From contig CAMDFN010000023.1 of NCBI GenBank assembly GCA_945897565.1, positions 1 to 38,433 on the forward strand: a stretch of 38,433 bases of DNA, written 5' to 3'. Shown piece by piece: positions 24,678 through 32,894 of this stretch. This DNA comes from Chryseobacterium gleum. Lineage in GTDB: Bacteria; Bacteroidota; Bacteroidia; Flavobacteriales_D; Crocinitomicaceae. Numbering within the stretch: position 1 is the first letter of the stretch; every line of letters begins with the position of its first letter. The notes under the pieces are model-generated. The model saw only the letters and a list, made by a program, of their open reading frames with translations, made no database searches and was not told where the DNA came from. A program made the position numbers and the translations under genes.

Positions 24678-24985
24678 AAAACAACCTCAATCCATCTTTT
24701 TTCATCGGACTCGCCATCGGCGTCTTTTCTCCACTTATCTTATTGCCCCTAATCGTTTTTGTACTCTCACAGTCTTATGGTCAGAGCTTTTCCTATTTGT
24801 GGCACCAAACCTTTCACTTCCAAGAATTTTTGAGCCGATACCTTTCTTTGGGCCTCATTGGCAATTTAGCATGGTTCTATTTTTTCTTGAACCGCGAGCA
24901 GTATTTTCATACCCGAGGCATTATTTTTGGCATGTTGCTTTATGCGCCTTACATGATTTACGTCAATCTAGAGCGCTTCTTTTAA
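24674..24985 (+). CDS. Small membrane protein between surE and lpxB, function unknown
   Basis: This 103-residue protein has three predicted membrane helices: about residues 9-33 (FFIGLAIGVFSPLILLPLIV), 55-70 and 79-96. No charged or cysteine motif suggests an activity. I chose the ATG at 24674, which overlaps the surE stop (ATGA). An upstream TTG at 24665 would add three residues. It lies directly before lpxB, with 1 base between, so a link to envelope or lipid A biosynthesis is possible by position only. Confidence 0.75.
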   Translation: MKNNLNPSFFIGLAIGVFSPLILLPLIVFVLSQSYGQSFSYLWHQTFHFQEFLSRYLSLGLIGNLAWFYFFLNREQYFHTRGIIFGMLLYAPYMIYVNLERFF

Positions 24986-24986
24986 A

Positions 24987-26111
24987 TTGAAAATCTTGGA
25001 GCAAAACCCATATGTATATATTGTTTGCGGAGAAGCATCCGGTGACCTCCACGCGGCCAATCTAGTGGCATCTTGGAAAACCATCAATTCCAACATCAAT
25101 TTCAAGGCTTGGGGCGGAGATCGCTTGCAAGCGCAAGGCGTGCAGCTAGAACAACACATCAGCGCCATGAGTTTTATGGGTTTTCTAGAAGTGCTGCAAA
25201 ATTTAGCAACCATTCGCCGTCAGTTCAAGCAACTCCAAAAATCCCTTTTGGCTCAAAAACCCGATTTATTGGTGCTCGTAGATTACCCTGGCTTCAACCT
25301 CAGGATGGCCAAATGGGCACATGACCACGGCATCAAAGTATTGTATTATATCTCGCCAACCGTTTGGGCCTGGAAGCAAAATAGAGTGTATACGATTCAA
25401 AAGTACGTCTCAAAAATGTATTGTATTTTACCCTTTGAGCCAGCGTTTTACGCTCGATTTGGCATTGAAGCCGCCTATTTTGGTCATCCACTGCAAGATG
25501 AAATCGAGCGTTACCGCCATTCAAAACAGGCCCCTTTTTCATCTGAAAAGCCCATTTTGGCGCTCTTACCCGGTTCAAGACCTCAAGAATTAGCCAAAAA
25601 GCTCCCCCTCATGTTAGCCGCGGCAGCCCAATTTAAGGACACCCATCAAATTGTAGTGGCTTGCGCACATTCCATTCCAAAAGCCGTTTATGAAAGTTAC
25701 TGTGTTCATAACGACGTATTTCTTAGTGAAGCACACACCTATGATGTACTCTCCAAAGCCGAACTCGCATTGGTGACATCCGGAACAGCCACGCTTGAAA
25801 CAGCCTTATTTAGTGTACCCCAAGTAGTGTGCTATAAAGGATCTGCACTGTCCATATGGTTGGCAAGGAAATTTGTCAAAATCAAATACATCTCTCTTGT
25901 CAATTTGATTTTAGACAAAAGTGCAGTGCCTGAACTTATTCAACAAGATTGCACAATTGAAAATATGCAAATTGCGCTGCAGGAAATCTTACCTGGTCAA
26001 AAAAAACGAGAGGAGCAACTTGCAAATTATGCGCAACTTCAAGGCTTATTGAAACAATCAGGAGTGAGTGAACGCACCGCCCAGTCTATGAATACCTATT
26101 TAGCCTCGTGA
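24987..26111 (+). CDS. lpxB: Lipid-A-disaccharide synthase
   Basis: This glycosyltransferase joins UDP-2,3-diacylglucosamine and lipid X to make the lipid A disaccharide at the inner membrane. Family landmarks are YIVCGEASGDLHAANLV near the N-terminus, LVLVDYPGFNLRMAKWA, YYISPTVWAWKQNRV, FGHPLQDE, LALLPGSRPQELAKKLP and VTSGTATLETAL. The 374 residues match the usual length. No in-frame ATG precedes GEASGDLH, so the start must be TTG, at 24987 (MKILEQNP) or possibly at 24996. The first lies 1 base after the previous stop. The gene ends overlapping the next by 4 bases. Confidence 0.96.
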   Translation: MKILEQNPYVYIVCGEASGDLHAANLVASWKTINSNINFKAWGGDRLQAQGVQLEQHISAMSFMGFLEVLQNLATIRRQFKQLQKSLLAQKPDLLVLVDYPGFNLRMAKWAHDHGIKVLYYISPTVWAWKQNRVYTIQKYVSKMYCILPFEPAFYARFGIEAAYFGHPLQDEIERYRHSKQAPFSSEKPILALLPGSRPQELAKKLPLMLAAAAQFKDTHQIVVACAHSIPKAVYESYCVHNDVFLSEAHTYDVLSKAELALVTSGTATLETALFSVPQVVCYKGSALSIWLARKFVKIKYISLVNLILDKSAVPELIQQDCTIENMQIALQEILPGQKKREEQLANYAQLQGLLKQSGVSERTAQSMNTYLAS

Positions 26112-27259
26112 AACCGGTATTTACATGCTTCTTTTTTATTTTTATTTGGCAGGCTGCTCTTGCACAAAATATTCGCGCAGGATTGTACACCGCAGCAAGT
26201 GTCAAAGAATTTCAATTTTCAATAGGCAGCGGTGGCTACTTACTTACGGCAACGATGCCAGATGGACACATCGAAGCACTGCCACTTCACACGCTAGCAC
26301 AGGGCAGATTCAAATGCAGTGGTACATTTGTTCAGTTTTACCAGGGTGGCGTCTTGCGTTTACAAGCAAGTCAGATGGAATTGTTGCAGTTGGCCCATGA
26401 AGACTTCTGCAATTGGTCTGTGCCGGCGCTCTCTGCTAAAACCCGTGCTTACGAAGGGAATTTTGAGCTTCGGGTGAGTAAAGGAAATTTATCTTTGGTG
26501 AATACACTGCCTATAGACACCTATTTAGAAGGCGTAGTTGCCTGTGAAGGCGGGCCAGGGCATCAAAAGGCTTATTACCAAGCGCAAGCTGTCATTTCGC
26601 GAACGTATGCCTTAAACAACCAAACGCGCCATCAGAAAGATGGTTTTGATGTCTGCGATCGCGTCCACTGCCAGGCGTATTTACACAAACGTACGGGTTC
26701 TGCACTGATTGATACCGCTGTTTTTCAGACCCAATCCGTTGTGCTCTTAACGGCTTCAGGTCAGTATTTCCCAACTTTTTTTCACGCCAATTGTGGGGGG
26801 CAAACATGTGAGCCGCAAGATGTCTGGAATGAACAAATTGATGGGTTGCATACATTTAAAGATACCTTTTGTATCCACACCAAACAAGCTACTTGGGTCA
26901 AGAGTATTCCGCTCAATACCTGGACAAACTTTTTGACCAAGCAATATGACTTTCCATTAAGTGATTCACTTAGCAATACGCTTTTGCAAGAATTCAGACA
27001 GCCTTCAAGAAGCGCTTTTTACTTGCATCCGGTTTACGGTATTCCCTTGCGTGATTTACGCGAGCAATTTAAATTGAAATCTAGTTTTTTTGACGCTGTG
27101 GTGGTGGGTGAGCAAGTGCTGCTTTACGGTAAAGGATTTGGTCATGGCGTTGGGCTTTGCCAAGAAGGCGCCATGCAAATGGCCAAGAAAGGCTACACTT
27201 ATGACCAAATCTTGCGCTTTTATTACCCCGGGGCAATTTTATCTGAAGCAAAGAGATAG
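26108..27259 (+). CDS. Exported SpoIID/LytB-domain protein
   Basis: This is a probable peptidoglycan-active protein of the SpoIID/LytB group, known in sporulation for lytic transglycosylase activity on denuded glycan. A signal peptide ends at about residue 19 (FFFIFIWQAALA, then Q). The core is NTLPIDTYLEGVVACEGGPG followed by YYQAQAVISRTYALNNQ; the glutamate in CEGG-like position corresponds to the catalytic acid of SpoIID. The C-terminus has GFGHGVGLCQEGAMQMAKKG and YDQILRFYYPGAIL, also diagnostic. The start is GTG at 26108 and overlaps the lpxB stop (GTGA). It has 383 residues and is the last gene of the surE-lpxB run. Confidence 0.93.
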   Translation: MKPVFTCFFFIFIWQAALAQNIRAGLYTAASVKEFQFSIGSGGYLLTATMPDGHIEALPLHTLAQGRFKCSGTFVQFYQGGVLRLQASQMELLQLAHEDFCNWSVPALSAKTRAYEGNFELRVSKGNLSLVNTLPIDTYLEGVVACEGGPGHQKAYYQAQAVISRTYALNNQTRHQKDGFDVCDRVHCQAYLHKRTGSALIDTAVFQTQSVVLLTASGQYFPTFFHANCGGQTCEPQDVWNEQIDGLHTFKDTFCIHTKQATWVKSIPLNTWTNFLTKQYDFPLSDSLSNTLLQEFRQPSRSAFYLHPVYGIPLRDLREQFKLKSSFFDAVVVGEQVLLYGKGFGHGVGLCQEGAMQMAKKGYTYDQILRFYYPGAILSEAKR

Positions 27260-27284
27260 CGGCACTTAGGCCCAAATCAACTAT

Positions 27285-27569
27285 TTATTTTTTAGTCACT
27301 ACAAAGATTTCTTCGTCGTCTCGCTTGAAGAATTTTTCTGAGCGCGCATAAGCCTCTAGTTCGTTGAGGTGATGCAAGCGATACAACGTTTTTTTGGTTT
27401 GTTTGAGCTGTTCACTCATTTGTGCATCTTGCTGCTCAATTTGAGAAAGTTTCTTTTTTTGCCTAGCCAAAGTAAAAATATCCCAATCGTCTAAAAAGAG
27501 AAAGTAGATAACAAATACCAAACTGGTGAGGATGTATTTGTTTTTTAACCAACTAGGAATGCGTCGCAT
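27285..27569 (-). CDS. Septum formation initiator family protein (DivIC/FtsB-like)
   Basis: This is a small bitopic cell-division protein of 94 residues. A membrane helix at about residues 11-28 (YILTSLVFVIYFLFLDDWD) is preceded by a short positive N-terminus. A coiled-coil of Leu, Gln, Lys and Glu follows (about 33-65: ARQKKKLSQIEQQDAQMSEQ...). The ending LEAYARSEKFFKRDDEEIFVV resembles the 'E..AREKyyM...dEe.fvi' tail of the FtsB/DivIC family. It would localise to the division septum with FtsL and FtsQ/DivIB partners. It begins 9 bases after the preceding gene's stop. Confidence 0.9.
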   Translation of the reverse strand: MRRIPSWLKNKYILTSLVFVIYFLFLDDWDIFTLARQKKKLSQIEQQDAQMSEQLKQTKKTLYRLHHLNELEAYARSEKFFKRDDEEIFVVTKK

Positions 27570-27578
27570 ATAGGTTGC

Positions 27579-28718
27579 TTATTGCTCAGAAAAGCTATTG
27601 TATTTCTTTTCATAAAAAGCGATCCAGTCTTTGTCGTACTCGAACCATTTTTCTGCTTTTTTAAGCATTGGTCTTGCATTGATCGTACTGTTGTCTCTTT
27701 TCATAAGGGCTTGAGAACTCAAGATAAGTCCGACGCGCAATGCATCTTTATCGGCTTGCGTCCAATTTTCAAAGTCTTTATCTGTAAGGTTCTGAAGATT
27801 TGGAAGCTCAGTTTTCCAAATGAGGTTAGCCGTTTTGGCATCGCGGTTGTTGTAGCGAATAGCCGCCTCAATTAACTTGATGCCCATGGGGTTTCTTGTA
27901 ATGCTCGTGTAAGACTCGCAGGCATCTAAAATTTCAGCGAGTGTTTCGGCTGTTTTGTCTTTGTTTTCGTTGCTATAGACAATAGGGTAGCCCTCTTCTT
28001 CATCTAAAATGTAGCGCACGCCATTATTGAGTAGTTCGAGCTGAAAGCCGTTGAGCCACATTTTGTGAATAGGCATTTTGAAAACGCCATTTTCATCGCG
28101 CTCAATTGCTGTTGCACAAGCGGTAATGGCTTCTTCAAATGGATCTCGAATCATGGGGTCTTTGAGGTCTTTGCGGTATACGCCATAAAGACCTTTTGCT
28201 AAAAAGATGTATGGGGTAGGGTCATTGGCATATTTTTCCTTGACGGTGTAATCGCCGGCACGCTTCACCAATTTAATGAAATTGGAGTCTGCGTGCAGCT
28301 GCGTGAGTTCGTCGAGGTTGTTGGTGACGGTAATGAAATTATCGTTGTCTACAGAAATATCGAATTCTTCTTCTTCGACTTCACCGTTTTTCAAGGTTTT
28401 CTTAACGGCATACGTCACGTTCAAAGAGACGGAGTAGTTACCTACACGCTTGAAACTGACTTCAATAATATCGCTTTTTTCATCACCTTTGGTGAAGTCC
28501 CAGTCTTTGCCTTTGACACCGGAGATGACCCATTCGGTACTTACTTTTTTAGATCCTGCGGGCGTGAACATACTGCGCATTTCAACAGCGGTGTTGCCAC
28601 CTTTTTCGTCGTCGAGGGTAATGACCCTTTTGGATTCTTTCAATTGAAGGCTTGGCTTTTGGGCCAAGAGTGAACTACTGAAGATTAAAATAAAGAAGGA
28701 TAGCAAAAAAAGTTTCAT
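27579..28718 (-). CDS. Exported protein with an N-terminal PKD/Ig-like domain, function unknown
   Basis: This 379-residue protein has a signal peptide (MKLFLLSFFILIFSSSLLAQ). Residues of about 30-120 read as beta strands with a pattern TEWVISGVKGKDWDFTKGDE...VSFKRVGNYSVSLNVTY, resembling a PKD or Ig-like domain. The remaining 250 residues are helical and resemble a repeat solenoid (CATAIERDENGVFK, AETLAEILDACESYT, AIRYNNRDAKTANLIWK), without clear TPR consensus. I chose the ATG at 28718 because it opens the signal peptide. ATG codons at 28736 and a further start at 28751 would add residues. It lies 55 bases after the mutase gene and 9 bases before the DivIC-like gene. I do not recognise a named family. 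Confidence 0.75.
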   Translation of the reverse strand: MKLFLLSFFILIFSSSLLAQKPSLQLKESKRVITLDDEKGGNTAVEMRSMFTPAGSKKVSTEWVISGVKGKDWDFTKGDEKSDIIEVSFKRVGNYSVSLNVTYAVKKTLKNGEVEEEEFDISVDNDNFITVTNNLDELTQLHADSNFIKLVKRAGDYTVKEKYANDPTPYIFLAKGLYGVYRKDLKDPMIRDPFEEAITACATAIERDENGVFKMPIHKMWLNGFQLELLNNGVRYILDEEEGYPIVYSNENKDKTAETLAEILDACESYTSITRNPMGIKLIEAAIRYNNRDAKTANLIWKTELPNLQNLTDKDFENWTQADKDALRVGLILSSQALMKRDNSTINARPMLKKAEKWFEYDKDWIAFYEKKYNSFSEQ

Positions 28719-28773
28719 TGGTGTAGGTTTTAACATGTTGAATCTAATCAATTCTCTTCGAAATTAATAAAAT

Positions 28774-30828
28774 TTATTGATGGCTCTTGATCAATAGGTG
28801 CAAGATTTCTTGGGCGGCCAATGCAATCTTTGTGCCAGGACCATAAATACCAAAGACGCCAGCCTTGTATAGGTGTGCGTAATCTTGTTGTGGAATCACG
28901 CCTCCAGCTACCACCATAATGTCTGAGCGCCCTTCATTTTGCAAGGCTTCGATTACAGCAGGTACTAGCGTTTTGTGTCCGGCAGCAAGAGAAGAAACGC
29001 CTACAATATGCACATCGTTTTCTATTGCTTGTTTGGCTGCTTCTTGAGGCGTTTGGAAAAGTGGCCCAATATCGACATCAAAACCGATGTCGGCAAATGA
29101 GCTCGCAATTACTTTGGCACCGCGGTCGTGGCCATCTTGGCCCATTTTGGCAATCATGATGCGCGGTCGGCGACCTTCGAGTTCGATAAATTCATCGAGC
29201 AAGGCCTTTGCCTGGATAAAATCTGGATCGTTCATAATTTCTTTTGCATAAACACCGCTGATGCTTCTGATTTTAGCTTGGTAACGGCCAAACACTTCTT
29301 CCAAAGCATAGGATATTTCGCCAAGTGTACAGCGCGCCTTTGCACAGCGCACGGCAATCTCTAACAAATTCCCATCAGTTTGGGCAGCTTTTTTCAATTC
29401 AGACAATAACTGCGCTACTTCTTGTGCATTGCGTTGCGTTTTGATGTCTTCGAGTCTAGTAATTTGCTCTTTTCTCACTTCCGTGTTGTCTACCTCTCGA
29501 ATTTCAAGCTGGCTTTCTTCGGTGGTCTGGTAGCGATTGACGCCCACAATAACCTCATAACCTGCATCAATGCGCGCTTGTTTTTTGGCCGCGGCCTCTT
29601 CTATGCGCATTTTAGGAAGACCTGTTTCAATGGCTTTAGCCATGCCACCGAGGTTTTCGATTTCGGTCATGAGCTCCCATGCTTGTTCGATGAGTTCTTG
29701 TGTGCGTTTTTCTACGGCTTCGCTGCCGGCATACGGATCGATAAATTGCGTGATACCCGTTTCTTTTTGCAAAAATATTTGTGTGTTGCGGGCAATTCTT
29801 GCAGAGAAATCGGTAGGCAAAGCAATGGCCTCATCTAAGGCATTCGTATGTAAAGATTGTGTTCCGCCCAAGGCCGCAGAAAGTGCTTCTAGGCAAGTGC
29901 GCGCTACGTTGTTAAACGGATCTTGTTCGGTCAAAGACCAGCCAGAGGTTTGGCAGTGCGTGCGAAGCGCTAGTGATTTGGTGCTTTTCGGGTCAAATTG
30001 TTGCACGAGTTTTGCCCACAACACCCGACCCGCTCTGAGTTTGGCTACTTCCGTAAGGTGATCCATGCCAATGGCCCAGAAAAAACTGAGTCTTGGAGCA
30101 AAATCATCTATAGCTAGGCCAGTATTCAAACCAGTGCGGATGTATTCCAAACCATCGGCGAGGGTATAGGCCAGCTCAATTGCTGCAGTGGCACCAGCCT
30201 CGTGCATGTGATATCCCGATATAGAAATGGAATTGAATTTGGGCATATTTGCCGAGGAATAAGCAAAGATATCTCCAATAATGCGCATCGAGGGCGCTGG
30301 CGGATAAATATAGGTATTGCGCACCATAAACTCCTTGAGGATGTCGTTTTGAATGGTGCCGCTCAATTGTTCACTGCTTACACCTTGTTCGTGGGCACTT
30401 GCAATATAAAAGGCCATTATTGGCAAAACCGCGCCGTTCATCGTCATCGAGACTGACATATCTTGGAGTGGTATTTGGTCGAAGAGCATTTTCATGTCCT
30501 CGATAGAGTCAATAGCTACACCTGCTTTTCCGACGTCGCCAATAACGCGTTCGTGATCGGAGTCATAGCCGCGGTGGGTAGCTAAGTCGAATGCGACACT
30601 CAGCCCTTTCTGACCTGCCGCTAAATTGCGTCGATAAAAAGCGTTGGATGCGGCTGCTGTCGAAAAACCTGCGTATTGTCTGATTGTCCAGGGTTTGGAA
30701 AGATACATAGACGCATATGGCCCGCCTAAAAATGGCGCTAAACCAGAGCGATACGTTTGGCCTACGGCCTGCTTTGTTTGTTCAGACCAATTGAGGTTGC
30801 GGTATGGTTCAAGTGCTTTTCTTGGCAT
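28774..30828 (-). CDS. mutB: Methylmalonyl-CoA mutase, large subunit
   Basis: This cobalamin-dependent enzyme isomerises succinyl-CoA and methylmalonyl-CoA in propionate metabolism. The N-terminal TIM-barrel substrate domain has [39 protein letters not shown] and [10 protein letters not shown]. The [20 protein letters not shown] segment is also diagnostic. The C-terminal cobalamin domain starts near residue 553 with [21 protein letters not shown]; His567 in DGHDRG is the lower axial cobalt ligand. The 684-residue length is slightly below the common ~710. The ATG at 30828 shares a base with the TGA of the small-subunit gene, so the two are probably translationally coupled. Confidence 0.97.
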   Translation of the reverse strand: MPRKALEPYRNLNWSEQTKQAVGQTYRSGLAPFLGGPYASMYLSKPWTIRQYAGFSTAAASNAFYRRNLAAGQKGLSVAFDLATHRGYDSDHERVIGDVGKAGVAIDSIEDMKMLFDQIPLQDMSVSMTMNGAVLPIMAFYIASAHEQGVSSEQLSGTIQNDILKEFMVRNTYIYPPAPSMRIIGDIFAYSSANMPKFNSISISGYHMHEAGATAAIELAYTLADGLEYIRTGLNTGLAIDDFAPRLSFFWAIGMDHLTEVAKLRAGRVLWAKLVQQFDPKSTKSLALRTHCQTSGWSLTEQDPFNNVARTCLEALSAALGGTQSLHTNALDEAIALPTDFSARIARNTQIFLQKETGITQFIDPYAGSEAVEKRTQELIEQAWELMTEIENLGGMAKAIETGLPKMRIEEAAAKKQARIDAGYEVIVGVNRYQTTEESQLEIREVDNTEVRKEQITRLEDIKTQRNAQEVAQLLSELKKAAQTDGNLLEIAVRCAKARCTLGEISYALEEVFGRYQAKIRSISGVYAKEIMNDPDFIQAKALLDEFIELEGRRPRIMIAKMGQDGHDRGAKVIASSFADIGFDVDIGPLFQTPQEAAKQAIENDVHIVGVSSLAAGHKTLVPAVIEALQNEGRSDIMVVAGGVIPQQDYAHLYKAGVFGIYGPGTKIALAAQEILHLLIKSHQ

Positions 30829-32027
30829 CAGTTGCTGCGTTTTTCAAAAATTAAATAAGGTAAATCTAATGCGGTTGGTAGGTGGGCCCAATTTGTTTTC
30901 GGGATCTCAAACTCGTTAAAGAAAGTATTGATGCCAATGAGTACGGTTTGTGCTGTTTCAAAAAGTTCGAGGCGCAATTGGCGCGTTTGTAAAATTTGCT
31001 TTCGCAATAATTCGCGAGCAGACGCTTGTTGCGCATCTAATTCACAAAGGAAGTCCCAACTTTTCTGGGCAATTTGTACGGTAAGTTGTTCAATCGCATA
31101 GGCATTTTGCAGTGGGTCCTGAGGACTAGCAAGGTGTGCTTCTTCATTCAAGAGATTGGCAATATTGAGTGCCATGCGCTGCCCAAAAGTACTGGCGCCA
31201 TTTTCAGATAATAAATCATAGGGCTGAATACAAACAAAATGTGCTCCGCCCATAATAGCACTGAGGCCTTCTGTAGACATGCGCAGTAAGTTGGTGTAGG
31301 GGTCTTGAAGACTTTTATTACAAAAACCGGTTTTAGCGATGATTTTCACTTCGATATGCACCTCATGGATTCGAGCAATTTGAGCAATGAGGTGCTGCAG
31401 CGCCCTGAATTTTGCAATTTCTACTAGATATTCTTTACCAACGCCGAGCTCAATGTATAGTGTAAGGTCTTGCGGATGAGCCTCTAAATGCTGTTGTAAT
31501 TCCGAAAGGCCAGACGTAAGTTCGCTGCTACAATTTGCCCCGATTTGCTGGGTATCAAAAGTGCTTATGAAATTTTTTGCAGGGCCATACGTGTGCAAAG
31601 CAATGCAATGTGCTGCTTGTGTTTTTTCGACAACTTGTGTAAAATGAGCAAAGGCGTCAGCGCTATCAAAATTGATCAAACAGCTGATGTATTCCACTTC
31701 TATATCTGCAAGTAATTGCGCATAATTGGTTTGAGGCGAAGTATGGTCGATATAAATGGCATCTGCACCCTGCATGAGCGCAGCTAGCAAGTACGCGTTG
31801 CTTTGTTTCTCTATTTGCGCACTAACCGCTACCATGCGTTTCCAAGCGTTGGGTGCGCTAACTTGTGTTGCTAAGTGCGGTGCTTCAAGAGAAGTAAGTG
31901 AAAAAGAAAGTTCTTCAATTGCAGATTGATATTGGAGTAATGAGGTGTTTTCCTTGAGTTCTTTATGCAATTGTGCTTGCCAAGCGCTCAAAGAATTGGC
32001 CGAAAAGGGGATGGATACTTTAGACAT
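30828..32027 (-). CDS. mutA: Methylmalonyl-CoA mutase, small subunit (short, no cobalamin domain)
   Basis: This is the non-catalytic partner of the large subunit. Only the mutase-like substrate domain is visible, in a diverged form: [20 protein letters not shown] and the histidine-rich [25 protein letters not shown] region correspond to mutase strands. The C-terminal cobalamin-binding domain with its DGHDRG-type motif is absent, so the 399-residue protein is much shorter than the ~620-residue small subunit of Propionibacterium. Short beta chains are, as far as I recall, common in Flavobacteriales. I chose the ATG at 32027; a TTG at 32045 would add six residues. The promoter-like box TATATTTG lies 15 bases upstream. 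Confidence 0.9.
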   Translation of the reverse strand: MSKVSIPFSANSLSAWQAQLHKELKENTSLLQYQSAIEELSFSLTSLEAPHLATQVSAPNAWKRMVAVSAQIEKQSNAYLLAALMQGADAIYIDHTSPQTNYAQLLADIEVEYISCLINFDSADAFAHFTQVVEKTQAAHCIALHTYGPAKNFISTFDTQQIGANCSSELTSGLSELQQHLEAHPQDLTLYIELGVGKEYLVEIAKFRALQHLIAQIARIHEVHIEVKIIAKTGFCNKSLQDPYTNLLRMSTEGLSAIMGGAHFVCIQPYDLLSENGASTFGQRMALNIANLLNEEAHLASPQDPLQNAYAIEQLTVQIAQKSWDFLCELDAQQASARELLRKQILQTRQLRLELFETAQTVLIGINTFFNEFEIPKTNWAHLPTALDLPYLIFEKRSN

Positions 32028-32042
32028 AAAAATAAGTGTCCT

Positions 32043-32050
32043 CAAATATA
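32043..32050 (-). promoter_or_regulatory. TAnnTTTG -7 box of the mutase operon
   Basis: On the minus strand TATATTTG (32050-32043) lies 15 bases before the mutA ATG at 32027. Transcription would start near 32039 and leave a leader of about 12 bases. A TTG occurs upstream but only 14 bases away, too close for a standard -33 box. Confidence 0.4.
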
Positions 32051-32105
32051 CTGAATCTCTTGTTCAACTGCTGAATTTACTGAACAGGATGTCTAAATGA
32101 GGCGC

Positions 32106-32113
32106 TAATTTTG
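32106..32113 (+). promoter_or_regulatory. TAnnTTTG -7 box abutting the gene at 32118
   Basis: TAATTTTG ends 4 bases before the ATG at 32118, giving a predicted transcription start at the start codon. The divergent mutase box is about 55 bases away, so both promoters share a 90-base intergenic region. The AAGG between box and ATG could instead be read as a weak Shine-Dalgarno, but it is too close to the start. Confidence 0.45.
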
Positions 32114-32117
32114 AAGG

Positions 32118-32894
32118 ATGACCAGAAGCTTATTTCTAATTATTTTCTTGTGCAGCCATCAAAATGATGTGTTGTCACAAGTATTTTCCATGAGCCAAAA
32201 GGTTTTCATGTCTTGCGGTATTTTGAATGCCATAGATGAAAATCAACAACAATTCAATCCGGCTGCCAGCCATCCAAAAGACCGGAATGGCTATCATTTC
32301 AACGCAGCCACGCTTTTGCAAATCCCCAATTTAAATTTCGGCTATTTAAGCATTTTCTATTCTCAAAAGCACACCACAATTTATCATGATTTAAGTGGTG
32401 TTTTTCACGCCGCTAACAACCAATTTCAAACCACTCATGCGCTTGCTTATTCGGTCTGTCCTGGACTTCAAATTGGGTTGGGCTTGCAAGTTCAGCTGAA
32501 TACCCAACCTAAGTATTACGGAAATTTGCTCACAGTAAGTGCTCGTTTAGGTTGTCAGTACCAACTCGACAAGCGTCATTATCTTTCGCTTGTACTCAAT
32601 GAGTTTGGCCGCGCTGCGCAGCAACAAATTTGCATAGAGCATGCATTAGTTATCAATGATCGTGTGTCTTTTGCGCAAGGCTTCTCTTGGAATCCGCAAT
32701 TCAAGCCAACTTGGTATCTTACACTCACCCAAAGCCTGACAAGCGCAAAAGTTCAATTTACCTGCGGTATGCTCCCTCAAAGCTATGCCTTTTCTATTGC
32801 CATTTCTAAGCAAAAGAAATTGACTTGGTTAGTGGGGCAGAGCTGGCAAAGAGCATACGGTCTTTGTTTTCAAATCGGACTCAATCTTCATTAA
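32118..32894 (+). CDS. Predicted outer membrane protein, partner of the HhH/barrel protein
   Basis: This 258-residue protein has a short hydrophobic N-terminus (MTRSLFLIIFLCSHQNDVLS, cleavage likely near residue 20). The segment QQFNPAASHPKDRNGYHF recalls the 'NPA' motif of PorP/SprF-type and related barrels. The rest shows alternating strands with aromatic girdles, for example LNFGYLSIFYSQKHTTIYH and GLQIGLGLQVQLNTQPKYYG, and ends CFQIGLNLH. The stop overlaps the start of the next gene by one base (TAATG), so the two are coupled. I do not recognise a named family; the barrel is an inference from strand pattern and context. Confidence 0.65.
   Translation: MTRSLFLIIFLCSHQNDVLSQVFSMSQKVFMSCGILNAIDENQQQFNPAASHPKDRNGYHFNAATLLQIPNLNFGYLSIFYSQKHTTIYHDLSGVFHAANNQFQTTHALAYSVCPGLQIGLGLQVQLNTQPKYYGNLLTVSARLGCQYQLDKRHYLSLVLNEFGRAAQQQICIEHALVINDRVSFAQGFSWNPQFKPTWYLTLTQSLTSAKVQFTCGMLPQSYAFSIAISKQKKLTWLVGQSWQRAYGLCFQIGLNLH

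Noticed and set aside
27260-27284. Terminator between the convergent SpoIID-like and DivIC-like genes
   Set aside because: The gap is T-rich but no inverted repeat was found in it.
29570-30061. Open frame of 163 codons on the plus strand inside mutB
   Set aside because: It is antisense to the conserved mutase barrel, with low-complexity Ala/Ser/Arg composition and no start signal or domain.
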